Assembly: GCA_910575555.1 (NCBI GenBank) | Contig: CAJTFX010000002.1 | Span: 1 to 64,000 of the forward strand | Reading direction: 5' to 3' | From: Lachnospiraceae bacterium | GTDB taxonomy: Bacteria; Bacillota; Clostridia; Lachnospirales; Lachnospiraceae | Length of the DNA: 64,000 nt | In this document: piece after piece, positions 1 to 8,225 of the stretch | Position numbering within the stretch: position 1 is the first letter of the stretch | Layout: each line of letters starts with the position of its first letter | Program-made: the position numbers and the translations under genes | Notes under the pieces: model-generated | The model's database searches: none | Told to the model about the DNA's origin: nothing | What the model saw: the letters and a program-made list of their open reading frames with translations, nothing else

Positions 1-53
1 AAGTGCAGAGATGGATGGAGCTGACTGTCACTAATCGGTCGAGGGCTTGACCA
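1..53 (+). rRNA. 23S rRNA, 3' end (partial)
   Basis: The first ~50 bases match the conserved 3' terminus of bacterial 23S rRNA (CTAATCGGTCGAGGGCTTGA at 31-50). Most of the gene lies left of the window. The exact 3' end is approximate. No 5S rRNA follows before the tRNA gene at 177. Confidence 0.9.
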
Positions 54-115
54 GGAAGAAGAAGGTGGATGGATTGTCTGGCTGTATGGATTTTTGAAGG
101 TATATGGAACATATA

Positions 116-144
116 TTGACAAGAGAGTAAGTTCCACGTATAAT
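116..144 (+). promoter_or_regulatory. Sigma-A promoter for tRNA-Trp
   Basis: TTGACA (116-121) and TATAAT (139-144) are both perfect consensus hexamers with a 17-bp spacer, 33 bp before the tRNA. tRNA-Trp can therefore be transcribed independently of the rRNA operon. A 9-bp inverted repeat (132-140 with 151-159) overlaps the -10 region and the likely start site. Confidence 0.85.
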
Positions 145-176
145 AAGTGTTACGTGGAATATATTGTATATTTTAT

Positions 177-247
177 AGGGGAATCATACAGCGGCAGTAT
201 TGCGGTCTCCAAAACCGTTCACGGGGGTTCGAATCCCTCTTCCCCTG
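177..247 (+). tRNA. tRNA-Trp (anticodon CCA)
   Basis: The cloverleaf folds by eye. The acceptor arm AGGGGAA pairs with TTCCCCT (discriminator G247). The D stem is ATAC/GTAT. The anticodon stem GCGGT/ACCGT holds the loop CTCCAAA, giving anticodon CCA. The T loop is TTCGAAT. The 3' CCA is not encoded. A rho-independent terminator follows 7 bases later. Confidence 0.95.
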
Positions 248-253
248 TTTTTG

Positions 254-281
254 ACAGAGCAGGTAATTCTGCTCTGTTTTT
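254..281 (+). terminator. Terminator after tRNA-Trp
   Basis: ACAGAGCAG (254-262) pairs with CTGCTCTGT (269-277) around a 6-base loop, followed by a T run. It closes the tRNA-Trp unit. Confidence 0.9.
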
Positions 282-391
282 ATATATTCAGCCGCGCAGA
301 ATATCACAGCATCTTCTAACTTTATGCATGAGAAAAAGAATCTGGTACATACTATTTCTGGCAAACTATTTTAAATGACAGGAGAAGAGAT

Positions 392-616
392 ATGGTAGGT
401 ATAGAAACAGATTATTTAAAAGAAAAGGTAGAAAACAGACTGCGGGAGGAACACCAGAATCGCAACAGACGAGAGGATTTGTATGAATTAGATCAGCAAA
501 TTACCGGACTTCATAATACTTTTGATTTGATAAGCAGTGCACAGGAAAAAGAACTGCGGCAGCCGGTTCAAGAAGCTATGGCAAAACTTGATAATTGTAT
601 GACCATTAAATCTTAA
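392..616 (+). CDS. Small hypothetical protein, 74 aa
   Basis: This is a short, highly charged, probably helical protein rich in Glu, Arg and Gln, with no signal peptide or membrane segment. The start is supported by GGAG about 9 bases upstream, and a strong terminator-like hairpin follows at 631-678. I do not recognise the family and assign no function. It lies between tRNA-Trp and a convergent 50-residue ORF, with which it shares the hairpin. Confidence 0.6.
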   Translation: MVGIETDYLKEKVENRLREEHQNRNRREDLYELDQQITGLHNTFDLISSAQEKELRQPVQEAMAKLDNCMTIKS

Positions 617-630
617 GGATACAGATGGTT

Positions 631-678
631 AATCCAGCCATGAAAGAAGCACAATTTTGTGTTCTGCATGGCTGGATT
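631..678. terminator. Bidirectional terminator hairpin
   Basis: AATCCAGCCATG (631-642) pairs with CATGGCTGGATT (667-678), with further pairing inside the loop. It lies between the 74-aa gene on plus and the 50-aa gene on minus, so it can serve both. Confidence 0.8.
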
Positions 679-682
679 TGTC

Positions 683-835
683 TCAGGATTCTCCGTCCGC
701 TACAATTTCTTCCAGTACACGGATCAGATCCTGAAGGGTTTGCAGCCTGACGTTTCTTGCCAGAATGCAGTCTTTTAAATCTGTTGACAATGTTTCAAAT
801 TTGTCCCGTAGGCCGGGAGCGATATAAGATGCCAT
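683..835 (-). CDS. Small hypothetical protein, 50 aa
   Basis: The minus-strand ORF begins MASYIAPGLRDKFETLS and ends with EEIVADGES. AGAGAGGTG lies about 5 bases before the ATG, a good ribosome-binding site, and the stop is next to the 631-678 hairpin. The product is soluble and probably helical. Its Shine-Dalgarno region resembles that of the 54-aa minus-strand ORF at 1822-1986. Neither is recognised, but the translation signals make chance ORFs unlikely. Confidence 0.55.
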   Translation of the reverse strand: MASYIAPGLRDKFETLSTDLKDCILARNVRLQTLQDLIRVLEEIVADGES

Positions 836-897
836 AACATCACCTCTCTGGTAGTATGGGAAAAAAGAGAGAAATTATTCTTTCTGACCGGGAGTGG

Positions 898-926
898 TTG
901 TTTCTGCCAGCGGAAAGTATTATAAT
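898..926 (+). promoter_or_regulatory. Promoter of the NYN-LOTUS gene
   Basis: TTGTTT (898-903) and a perfect TATAAT (921-926) are separated by 17 bp, 31 bp before the start codon at 957. Confidence 0.7.
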
Positions 927-956
927 AGGAAAGAAAAAAGAAAAAGGAGGTATAAG

Positions 957-1766
957 ATGGATGATGAAAAGAAGTATGCTCTATTAATTGATGCAGATAA
1001 TGTTTCATCCAAATATATAGGGATTGTCACGAAAGAAGCACAGACATTGGGAAACGTAACAATCAGGCGGATTTACGGGGATTGGACTTCCAGTTCTAAG
1101 AATTCCTGGAAAGATTCCCTACTGGAAAGTTCCCTGACCCCCATTCAGCAGTATAATTATACGGTAGGGAAGAATTCTTCAGATTCAGCAATGATTATTG
1201 ACGCTATGGATGTGTTATATACTGGTAATGTGGACGGTTTTATTATTGTTTCTTCCGATAGTGATTTCACAAAGCTGGCCATGCGTTTGCGGGAATCAGG
1301 GAAACGTGTCATCGGTATGGGAGAAAGTAAAACGCCAACGCCCTTTGTAAGAGCATGTGAACAGTTTAAGACGTTGGATGTTTTGTATAAAAATAATAAT
1401 TCAGGAGCGAAGAATAACAGTCCGGAGCCGAAAAATAATATACAGGAGAAAACAAAAAAGCAATGCGGAAAAAATTCTGAACCAGAGAAGGCGCCTGTGA
1501 AGGACGCAGAACCTATCACAAATCTGAAATCCATCAAGGCAACGGTAATTTCCCTGCTGGATGAGAATTCAGATGAAGATGGCTGGATGTATCTGTCGGA
1601 GCTGGGAAATATGATTCAGAAAATGTATTCTGATTTTGACTGCCGGAATTATGGGTTTCATAAATTCGGTAAATTGATTGAATCTTTTCCAGAATTGCAA
1701 ACAAGAAAAGATGATTCCAGTAACGGAATCACCAAGATTGTATTGGTGAAAAAGAAAGAAGATTAG
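957..1766 (+). CDS. NYN (PIN-like) domain protein with C-terminal OST-HTH/LOTUS domain
   Basis: A 269-aa putative RNA-processing protein. Residues ~5-145 form an NYN/LabA-type PIN-like nuclease fold with the acidic positions expected for metal binding: Asp12 in LIDADN, Asp76, and Asp101/Asp103 in SSDSDF. A polar, Asn/Lys-rich linker (~146-187) leads to an OST-HTH/LOTUS winged-helix module (~190-265), a fold associated with RNA binding. The start at 957 is preferred over upstream in-frame GTG codons because AAGGAGG lies 6 bases before it. It has its own promoter and a 10-bp stem after it. The RNA target is unknown. The nuclease call rests on family knowledge. Confidence 0.85.
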   Translation: MDDEKKYALLIDADNVSSKYIGIVTKEAQTLGNVTIRRIYGDWTSSSKNSWKDSLLESSLTPIQQYNYTVGKNSSDSAMIIDAMDVLYTGNVDGFIIVSSDSDFTKLAMRLRESGKRVIGMGESKTPTPFVRACEQFKTLDVLYKNNNSGAKNNSPEPKNNIQEKTKKQCGKNSEPEKAPVKDAEPITNLKSIKATVISLLDENSDEDGWMYLSELGNMIQKMYSDFDCRNYGFHKFGKLIESFPELQTRKDDSSNGITKIVLVKKKED

Positions 1767-1776
1767 AGACATGAGA

Positions 1777-1806
1777 ATAACCGGCAGAGATGGTGCTGCC
1801 GGTTAT
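1777..1806. terminator. Hairpin after the NYN gene
   Basis: ATAACCGGCA (1777-1786) pairs perfectly with TGCCGGTTAT (1797-1806). The T run is poor, but the position between convergent genes suits a bidirectional terminator. Confidence 0.65.
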
Positions 1807-1821
1807 ACTTGTGATAAAAGG

Positions 1822-1986
1822 TTAACCTTCTGTCTGCTGTTTACGTACCAGGCGCCAGATGGTATCATGCATCCAGCCGACAGTATCGTTTAGTTTTTTA
1901 TTTTCTTCTAAAAGAAGCTGATTTTCGTTTTGTAATTGTTCTAACAGTTCCATATTGTCGGATTTGATAATATTGTTAACTGCCAT
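1822..1986 (-). CDS. Small coiled-coil hypothetical protein, 54 aa
   Basis: The ORF starts MAVNNIIKSDNMELLEQL and has a heptad-like Leu/Asn/Glu pattern over most of its length, suggesting a short coiled coil or oligomerisation segment. GAGGTGATTC lies just before the ATG at 1986, so longer in-frame versions are unlikely. It converges on the NYN gene across the 1777-1806 hairpin. Function unknown. Confidence 0.5.
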   Translation of the reverse strand: MAVNNIIKSDNMELLEQLQNENQLLLEENKKLNDTVGWMHDTIWRLVRKQQTEG

Positions 1987-2099
1987 CTGAATCACCTCAT
2001 CCACATTATACCAGAACAACGGCGGGTTGTGTGTTAAAATACTGGAAAGAAATGAAAGGATGACCGTAACATTTTCCGCATATTTTCCAGAAAAATCTC

Positions 2100-2128
2100 T
2101 TGTGTAAACCAACAGGTTATACTATACT
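2100..2128 (+). promoter_or_regulatory. Putative promoter of glf
   Basis: TTGTGT (2100-2105), a 17-bp spacer and TATACT (2123-2128), 61 bp before glf. Confidence 0.55.
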
Positions 2129-2189
2129 GATATAGAAATCCGTAATACCGCATTTTTAGGAAATGGATATGACAGAAAGGTGAATTCCA

Positions 2190-3299
2190 ATGAAACAATA
2201 TGATTTTTTGATTGTAGGCGCAGGACTGTTCGGCGCAGTATTTGCCCGGGAAGCCGGGAAAGCAGGGAAAAAATGTCTTGTGATAGATAAACGCAGCCAT
2301 ATTGCAGGAAATATTTATACAAAGGAAATCGAAGGCATTCAGGTGCATGAATACGGAGCGCATATATTCCATACCTCAAACAAAGAAGTATGGGATTATG
2401 TTAACCAGTTTGCAGAATTTAACCGATATACCAATGCGCCGGTGGCAAATTACCAGGGTGAGATTTACAATATGCCTTTTAATATGAACACCTTTCATAA
2501 ACTGTGGGGAGTGGTTACGCCCCGGGAAGCCAGAGAGAAGATTGAGGAACAGAAACGGGAATATTCGGTGGAAAATCCCAGGAATTTGGAAGAACAGGCG
2601 ATTAATCTGGTAGGACCGGACGTATATACCCGACTGGTGAAAGGGTATACGGAGAAGCAATGGGGGAAACGCGCTTCAGAACTTCCGGCATTTATTATTA
2701 AGCGGCTTCCAGTACGGTTTACGTACGATAATAATTATTTTGACGATAATTATCAGGGAATTCCGATGGGCGGTTATACCGGGCTTGTGGAAAAACTGCT
2801 GAAAGGGACAGAGGTCAGACTGGAGTGTAATTTCCTGGAGAATCGGGAAAAATACCAGGAGCTTGCAGAGACGATTATATATACAGGAATGATTGATGAA
2901 TACTTTAATCATTGTTTTGGAAATCTGGAATACCGTTCCCTCCGGTTTGAGACCGAGCTGTTGGAGGAAGAGAATTATCAGGGAAATGCAGTGGTGAATT
3001 ATACGGAATATGAGGTTCCTTATACCAGGATCATTGAACACAAGCATTTTGAGTACGGTACTCAGCCCAAAACGGTGATTACCAGAGAATATCCCAGGGT
3101 ATGGAATCCCGGAGATGAGCCATACTATCCTGTAAACGATGAAAAAAATATGGAGCTTTACGGAAAATACCAGGAACTTGCTGAAAAAGAAGGAAATGTG
3201 ATTTTCGGCGGACGGCTGGGGCAGTATAAATATTACGATATGGATGATACCGTTGAAGCAGCGTTGGATTGTGTGAGAAAAGCTGTGGATGGCCGATAA
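2190..3299 (+). CDS. glf: UDP-galactopyranose mutase
   Basis: A 369-aa flavoprotein that interconverts UDP-galactopyranose and UDP-galactofuranose, the donor for galactofuranose in surface glycans. The N-terminus has the dinucleotide-binding motif VGAGLFGAVFA (residues ~9-19). Family signatures follow, including EYGAHIFHTS, NMPFNMNTFHKLWG, YTEKQWGK and the C-terminal FGGRLGQYKYYDMD region that contacts FAD and substrate. Length is normal for bacterial Glf. AAAGGTG precedes the ATG. No galactofuranosyltransferase lies nearby, so the acceptor glycan is made elsewhere. Confidence 0.95.
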   Translation: MKQYDFLIVGAGLFGAVFAREAGKAGKKCLVIDKRSHIAGNIYTKEIEGIQVHEYGAHIFHTSNKEVWDYVNQFAEFNRYTNAPVANYQGEIYNMPFNMNTFHKLWGVVTPREAREKIEEQKREYSVENPRNLEEQAINLVGPDVYTRLVKGYTEKQWGKRASELPAFIIKRLPVRFTYDNNYFDDNYQGIPMGGYTGLVEKLLKGTEVRLECNFLENREKYQELAETIIYTGMIDEYFNHCFGNLEYRSLRFETELLEEENYQGNAVVNYTEYEVPYTRIIEHKHFEYGTQPKTVITREYPRVWNPGDEPYYPVNDEKNMELYGKYQELAEKEGNVIFGGRLGQYKYYDMDDTVEAALDCVRKAVDGR

Positions 3300-3367
3300 G
3301 GCTGTGAAAAATACGCAGGAGCCATTGGAGTTTGGCAGTGGAACAAACAGATTGGAGGAGAACGATT

Positions 3368-3892
3368 ATGAAAAAATTAGAAGATTATGTGAGAAGTATC
3401 CCTGATTTTCCGGAGCCTGGAATAATTTTCCGGGATGTTACCAGTATTCTGCAGGATGCAGACGGTCTGCACCTTGCCATTGACGGACTGATGGAAAGCC
3501 TGAAAGACGTAGATTACGATGTGGTGGTTGGGCCGGAATCCCGGGGATTTATTTTTGGCGTACCAGTGGCTTATGAGGCAAGAAAATGTTTTGTACCGGT
3601 GCGCAAAAAGGGAAAACTGCCCTGTGAGACAATTTCAGCGGAATACGATCTGGAATACGGAAGCGCAGTGATTGAGATGCATAAAGATTCCATTCAGCCG
3701 GGCCAGAAAGTAGTGATTATAGACGATTTGATTGCCACCGGCGGAACCATAGAAGCTATCATCGGATTGATTGAGCAGTTAGGCGGACAGGTGGTAAAAA
3801 TCTGTTTTGTCATGGAACTGGCGGGACTGAAGGGAAGAGAAAAGCTTTCTGATTATGAAGTGGAAAGCCTGATTACATATGAAGGAAAATAG
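3368..3892 (+). CDS. apt: Adenine phosphoribosyltransferase
   Basis: A 174-aa purine salvage enzyme making AMP from adenine and PRPP. The PRPP loop [13 protein letters not shown] is at residues ~115-127, and the N-terminal Apt signatures ([28 protein letters not shown]) are intact. The ATG at 3368 is chosen because GGAGGAG lies ~7 bases before it, not the in-frame codons upstream. ispF begins 10 bases after its stop, so the two are probably co-transcribed. Confidence 0.95.
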   Translation: MKKLEDYVRSIPDFPEPGIIFRDVTSILQDADGLHLAIDGLMESLKDVDYDVVVGPESRGFIFGVPVAYEARKCFVPVRKKGKLPCETISAEYDLEYGSAVIEMHKDSIQPGQKVVIIDDLIATGGTIEAIIGLIEQLGGQVVKICFVMELAGLKGREKLSDYEVESLITYEGK

Positions 3893-3902
3893 AGGGATAT
3901 TC

Positions 3903-4445
3903 ATGAGAGTTGGGACAGGCTATGATGTACACAGGTTAACAGAGGGCAGAAAATTGATTTTGGGCGGTGTGGAGATTCCCCATACCATGGGCCTTATGGG
4001 TCATTCAGATGCGGATGTGGCAGTGCATGCCATTATGGACGCCCTGCTTGGGGCCGCAGCCCTTGGAGATATTGGAAAGCATTTCCCGGATACGGATGAG
4101 GCCTACCGGGGGATTTCCAGTCTGAAGCTGTTGGAGCAGGTGGGCAGACTTCTGGAGCAGGAGGGCTATCTGGTGGAGAATATTGACGCTACGATTGTTG
4201 CCCAGGAGCCGAAATTACGGCCATTTATTCCGCAGATGGAGAAAAATGTGGCCAGGACGCTTCATCTGTCAGAAAATCAGGTTAACATCAAAGCCACCAC
4301 AGAAGAAGGTCTGGGATTTACCGGAAGCAGGCAGGGAATTGCGGCGCAGGCAGTCTGTGCCCTGACCGGACTGTATGAGGCCAGTATGACAGCTTTTGAC
4401 AGTGAAAGAAACTGCAGTGGCTGCGGCGGATGCGCCAAAGGATGA
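3903..4445 (+). CDS. ispF: 2-C-methyl-D-erythritol 2,4-cyclodiphosphate synthase with Cys-rich tail
   Basis: The fifth step of the MEP isoprenoid pathway, releasing CMP to form MEcPP. Metal and substrate motifs are present: DVH (Asp8, His10), [11 protein letters not shown] (His42) and HFPDTD. At 180 aa it is ~20 residues longer than the usual ~157-160. The extra tail ends [11 protein letters not shown], with three closely spaced Cys that the fold does not need. The stop lies inside the first copy of a 55-bp tandem duplication, so the tail coding sequence is part of the duplicated unit. IspD, often fused or adjacent, is absent here. Confidence 0.93.
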   Translation: MRVGTGYDVHRLTEGRKLILGGVEIPHTMGLMGHSDADVAVHAIMDALLGAAALGDIGKHFPDTDEAYRGISSLKLLEQVGRLLEQEGYLVENIDATIVAQEPKLRPFIPQMEKNVARTLHLSENQVNIKATTEEGLGFTGSRQGIAAQAVCALTGLYEASMTAFDSERNCSGCGGCAKG

Positions 4446-4515
4446 TAAATGGAAGAGATAAAGAAACTGCAGTAGCTGCGGCGGATGCGCCAAAGGATGA
4501 TAAATGGAAGAGATA
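4405..4515 (+). repeat. 55-bp tandem duplication across the ispF/GNAT junction
   Basis: Bases 4405-4459 are repeated at 4460-4514 (period 55, one mismatch, G4419 versus A4474). Each copy carries the ispF 3' coding end, its stop, AAAGGATGATAA and an ATG. The first ATG (4449) opens an 8-codon ORF stopped by the TAG that the mismatch creates at 4473. The second (4504) is the true start of the acetyltransferase. Confidence 0.95.
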
Positions 4516-5589
4516 CGGTATTTATTGCAGAAGGAAAAATACAGAACCAGGGATTTGTATGAACGTGCTTTTTCGGAAGATTCTGCAGAATTTGTGGATT
4601 ATTACTATCAATGGAAAACCAGGGACAACCAGATTCTTGTGATGGAAGAGGAAGGCAGGATTCAGGTAATGCTGCATTTAAACCCCTATTCCCTCTTGAT
4701 TTGGGGACATGGGCAGGAGGTTCCTTATATTGTGGCAGTTGCCACAGAGCCGGACTGCCAGAGGCAGGGAAAAATGAGACGCGTTATGGAGTTTGCCCTG
4801 CAGGATTTAGAGCGCAGGGGGATTCCCTTTGCTTTTCTTCTGCCGGCTGATCCCGCCTATTATCAAGGGCAGGGATTTGTGTTTTTTCCAGAGAATTCCG
4901 GGAAGAAAACCGGCGGGAATCAGAGACACAGCAGGCTGCAATGGTCCAAGGCCAGACCGGAGGATATTCCAGAGCTTGCGGAATTTTCCAATCATATTCT
5001 GAAGGAACAGTATCATATATTCATAAGACGGGAAGAAACTTACTATAAACGGCTGTTTGCAGAGCTTGAAACCGAACAGGGCGGAATTCTTCTGGGGAGG
5101 ATGGCAGGAGCTCTGGAAGGGGCGCTGACATATGGAATGGAGCGGCCGGATCGGGCGGAAGTGAAAGAACTGCTTTTAAGGCCTGGCGTTTGGGACGGCA
5201 GAGCCGACTGTGCTGAGGAAATCTGCACAAACAGAAGAGATGCTTTGAAAGAACTCAGGGGCGGCAGAGCGGACAGCATTACAGAGACCTGCCGGATTGT
5301 TTTGCCGGGTTTAAAAATCAATACTGCCAGGTTCGACATGATGTTCCGCATTGCCAGTCTGAAAGATTTCGTTTCTCTGATGAAAAGCGAGGCAGAACGC
5401 TGTTATGAGATAGAAGTGAAAGATTCCGTGATTGGGTCAAATTGCGGATGCTACCGGATTGAGATAGGAAAAGACGGCGGCAGGATGCAGAGGATATCCA
5501 GGGAGCAGGTAAAGCAGGAACTTGATATTTCCAGTCTGGCCCGGCTGCTGGTAAGGGATATCCGGGTGCACCTGGGCGAGTGGGTATAG
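4504..5589 (+). CDS. Eis-like GNAT N-acetyltransferase with SCP2-type C-terminus
   Basis: A 361-aa protein. Residues ~1-140 are a GNAT fold with the acetyl-CoA segment VATEPDCQRQGKMRRVMEFAL. A second acetyltransferase-like region follows (~145-250), and the C-terminus (~265-361) resembles the SCP2-like domain of the Eis/DUF4111-type enhanced-survival family. Substrate cannot be inferred; family members acetylate amines, including aminoglycosides. AAAGGATGATAA before the ATG supports the start, which sits in the second copy of the 55-bp duplication. It sits between ispF and cysE, a place where many Firmicutes have gltX. Confidence 0.8.
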   Translation: MEEIRYLLQKEKYRTRDLYERAFSEDSAEFVDYYYQWKTRDNQILVMEEEGRIQVMLHLNPYSLLIWGHGQEVPYIVAVATEPDCQRQGKMRRVMEFALQDLERRGIPFAFLLPADPAYYQGQGFVFFPENSGKKTGGNQRHSRLQWSKARPEDIPELAEFSNHILKEQYHIFIRREETYYKRLFAELETEQGGILLGRMAGALEGALTYGMERPDRAEVKELLLRPGVWDGRADCAEEICTNRRDALKELRGGRADSITETCRIVLPGLKINTARFDMMFRIASLKDFVSLMKSEAERCYEIEVKDSVIGSNCGCYRIEIGKDGGRMQRISREQVKQELDISSLARLLVRDIRVHLGEWV

Positions 5590-5619
5590 AAATGGAAGTT
5601 TGAAAGGAAATGACAGAGA

Positions 5620-6300
5620 ATGGGATTTTGGAAGCATGTGAAGGAAGAGTTTGAAGTGATACAGGAGCGGGACCCGGCCATCAAATCTCCTTTTGAGGTG
5701 CTGCTGTATCCCAGTTTCCGCGTAATGCTCAGTTATCGGAAAGCCCACAGACTGTATTTAAAGGGGCATTATTTCCGGGCCAGGAGGATTTCGCAGAGAG
5801 CAGCCAGAAAAACAGGAATTGAAATCCATCCTGGAGCTGTCATTGGGAAAGGATTTTTTATCGATCACGGAAGCGGTGTGATTATCGGGGAAACAGCCAT
5901 TATCGGCGATAACGTGACGCTTTATCAGGGAGTGACTTTAGGCGGCACCGGAAAAGAAACCGGAAAACGCCATCCCACCTTATGCGACAATGTGATGGTC
6001 AGCGCAGGAGCCAAGATTATCGGTTCTTTTACGGTAGGGGAAAACAGCAAAATCGGCGCAGGAAGCGTGGTGCTGAAGGAAGTTCCGCCCAACTGCACCG
6101 TAGTGGGAGTTCCGGGAAGAATTGTCAAACGCGACAATATCAAAGTGCCCCGGAGCGATATGGATCAGGTGCATCTGCCAGACCCGGTCATGGAAGACAT
6201 TACCCTGCTGCAGCATGAAAATTCCGCCCTCTGCAACCGGATCATTGATTTGGAAAAGGAAGTGCGGAGACTGCAGAATGATGCGCAGGCACAGATATAA
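5620..6300 (+). CDS. cysE: Serine O-acetyltransferase
   Basis: A 226-aa enzyme that makes O-acetylserine, the cysteine precursor. Residues ~65-165 are left-handed beta-helix hexapeptide repeats with the catalytic DHGSGVIIGETA segment and GVTLGGTGK. The C-terminus (~190-226) adds a leucine/glutamate-rich coiled coil beyond the usual end, perhaps for oligomerisation. cysS follows after 18 bases, the conserved Firmicute order coupling cysteine supply to tRNA charging. Confidence 0.95.
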   Translation: MGFWKHVKEEFEVIQERDPAIKSPFEVLLYPSFRVMLSYRKAHRLYLKGHYFRARRISQRAARKTGIEIHPGAVIGKGFFIDHGSGVIIGETAIIGDNVTLYQGVTLGGTGKETGKRHPTLCDNVMVSAGAKIIGSFTVGENSKIGAGSVVLKEVPPNCTVVGVPGRIVKRDNIKVPRSDMDQVHLPDPVMEDITLLQHENSALCNRIIDLEKEVRRLQNDAQAQI

Positions 6301-6318
6301 GCAAAAGCAGGAGGACAT

Positions 6319-7725
6319 ATGAAAGTATACAATACATTAAGCAGACAGAAAGAAGAATTTATTCCTTTAGAAGAGGGCAAGGTAAAAATGTATGTGTGCG
6401 GGCCTACCGTATATAATTTTATCCATATTGGCAATGCCAGGCCCATGATTGTATTTGATACAGTAAGACGCTATATGGAATACAGGGGATATGAAGTGAA
6501 TTTTGTATCCAATTTTACAGATGTGGACGATAAAATTATAAAAAAAGCAATGGAAGAGGGTGTCACTGCCCAGGAAATTTCCAGACGGTATATTGAGGAA
6601 TGCAAGAAAGACATGGCAGGATTGAATGTGAAGCCTGCCACCACCCATCCTCTGGCCACGGAGGAAATTGACGGAATGCTTGAGATGATTTCCGCGCTGA
6701 TTGACAAAGGATATGCCTACCCTTCGGCAGACGGAACGGTGTATTTCCGTACCAGGAAATTCAAAGAATACGGCAAGCTGTCCCACAAGAACCTGGATGA
6801 TCTGCAGGCGGGCCACAGGGATATTAAAGTCACCGGAGATGACAAGGAGGATTCTCTGGATTTTGTGCTGTGGAAGCCCAAAAAAGAGGGGGAGCCTTAC
6901 TGGGAATCACCCTGGTGCCAGGGCCGCCCGGGATGGCATATTGAGTGTTCTGTCATGTCCCGCAAGTATCTCGGGGAAGAAATTGACATTCATGCAGGAG
7001 GCGAGGATCTGATTTTTCCCCACCATGAAAATGAAATTGCCCAGAGTGAAGCCTGCAATGGAAAAATCTTTGCCAGATATTGGATTCACAATGGTTTTTT
7101 AAATATTGACAACAAGAAAATGTCCAAATCTCTGGGGAATTTTTTTACAGTGCGGGAAATCAGTGAAAAATATGATTTGCAGGTATTGCGGTTCTTTATG
7201 CTGAGCGCTCATTACAGAAGCCCTCTGAATTTCAGCGCAGAGCTGATGGAATCGGCAAAGAACGGACTGGACAGAATCCGCAACGGAGCAAAGAATCTGA
7301 AGCATTTGTCCGGTAATGCCAAAACAGAGCAGATGACAGAAGAAGAAAAAACCATCTGGGAAGGCAGTCAGGGATTTGTCACAAAATTTGAGACGGCCAT
7401 GGAGGATGATTTTAATACGGCAGACGGGATATCCGCAGTGTTTGAACTGGTAAAATACATCAATACCAACGTGAGCGGAGATTCCTCCAGAGAATTACTG
7501 GAACAGCTGTATCAGCGTTTGAATCTTCTCTGTGACATTCTGGGCATCATTCTGGAGCAGAAGGAGGAAATTCTGGACGAAGAGATCGAAAAATTGATTG
7601 CAGAGCGTCAGGCTGCCAGAAAAGAGAAAAATTTTGCCAGAGCGGACGAGATCCGGGAGGAGCTTCTGGGACGGGGAATTGTCCTGGAGGACACCAGAGA
7701 AGGGGTAAAATGGAAAAGGGCATAA
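6319..7725 (+). CDS. cysS: Cysteinyl-tRNA synthetase
   Basis: A 468-aa class I synthetase. The HIGH motif is HIGN (residues 36-39), KKMSKS lies near 268, and zinc-binding positions include Cys27 and the HIECSVMS / [13 protein letters not shown] segments. The C-terminal helical anticodon-binding region is complete (ends [12 protein letters not shown]). AGCAGGAGG before the ATG gives the start. It overlaps mrnC by 16 bases, so translation is coupled. Confidence 0.97.
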   Translation: MKVYNTLSRQKEEFIPLEEGKVKMYVCGPTVYNFIHIGNARPMIVFDTVRRYMEYRGYEVNFVSNFTDVDDKIIKKAMEEGVTAQEISRRYIEECKKDMAGLNVKPATTHPLATEEIDGMLEMISALIDKGYAYPSADGTVYFRTRKFKEYGKLSHKNLDDLQAGHRDIKVTGDDKEDSLDFVLWKPKKEGEPYWESPWCQGRPGWHIECSVMSRKYLGEEIDIHAGGEDLIFPHHENEIAQSEACNGKIFARYWIHNGFLNIDNKKMSKSLGNFFTVREISEKYDLQVLRFFMLSAHYRSPLNFSAELMESAKNGLDRIRNGAKNLKHLSGNAKTEQMTEEEKTIWEGSQGFVTKFETAMEDDFNTADGISAVFELVKYINTNVSGDSSRELLEQLYQRLNLLCDILGIILEQKEEILDEEIEKLIAERQAARKEKNFARADEIREELLGRGIVLEDTREGVKWKRA

Positions 7726-8225
7726 ATCAGTATTTTTTGGAAAAATTCGGCATGAAGCAGGCGGATATCAGAAGTTATTCCCCGCTGACGCTGGCATATA
7801 TCGGAGACGGAATTTACGATCTGGTGATTCGCTCCATGATGGTGGCCAAAGGCAATGCCCATGTAAATGATCTGCACAGGCGGACCAGTAAACTGGTAAA
7901 AGCGCATGCCCAGTCAGAACTGATTGGGCTGCTGCAGCCGGAATTAACGGAGGAAGAGCTTGCGGTATACCGGAGGGGGCGAAATGCAAAGTCGTTTACC
8001 ATGGCCAAAAATGCCACGGTGGCAGATTACCGGAGGGCCACAGGATTTGAAGCGCTGATGGGATATCTGTATCTGGAGGATCAGATGGATCGGATGATGG
8101 AACTGATTCTGACAGGGCTTAAAAAGCTGAAAGAAAAGGGCAAAAACACAGAAATTAAGGCAGCAGGGAATGAACAGATGATTGCAAAGAGGGACAGGGA
8201 TGAGATACGAGGAATTAACGATTGA
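7710..8225 (+). CDS. mrnC: Mini-ribonuclease III
   Basis: A 171-aa RNase III-like endonuclease without a dsRNA-binding domain, known in Firmicutes to trim 23S rRNA precursor ends. The catalytic core is visible as [24 protein letters not shown] and [15 protein letters not shown], plus a final [11 protein letters not shown] segment containing the conserved Glu. Its start overlaps cysS and its end overlaps rlmB, the standard arrangement. Confidence 0.95.
   Translation: MEKGINQYFLEKFGMKQADIRSYSPLTLAYIGDGIYDLVIRSMMVAKGNAHVNDLHRRTSKLVKAHAQSELIGLLQPELTEEELAVYRRGRNAKSFTMAKNATVADYRRATGFEALMGYLYLEDQMDRMMELILTGLKKLKEKGKNTEIKAAGNEQMIAKRDRDEIRGIND

Noticed and set aside
94-378. ORF spanning tRNA-Trp
   Set aside because: It reads through a clear tRNA and terminator and has no ribosome-binding site.
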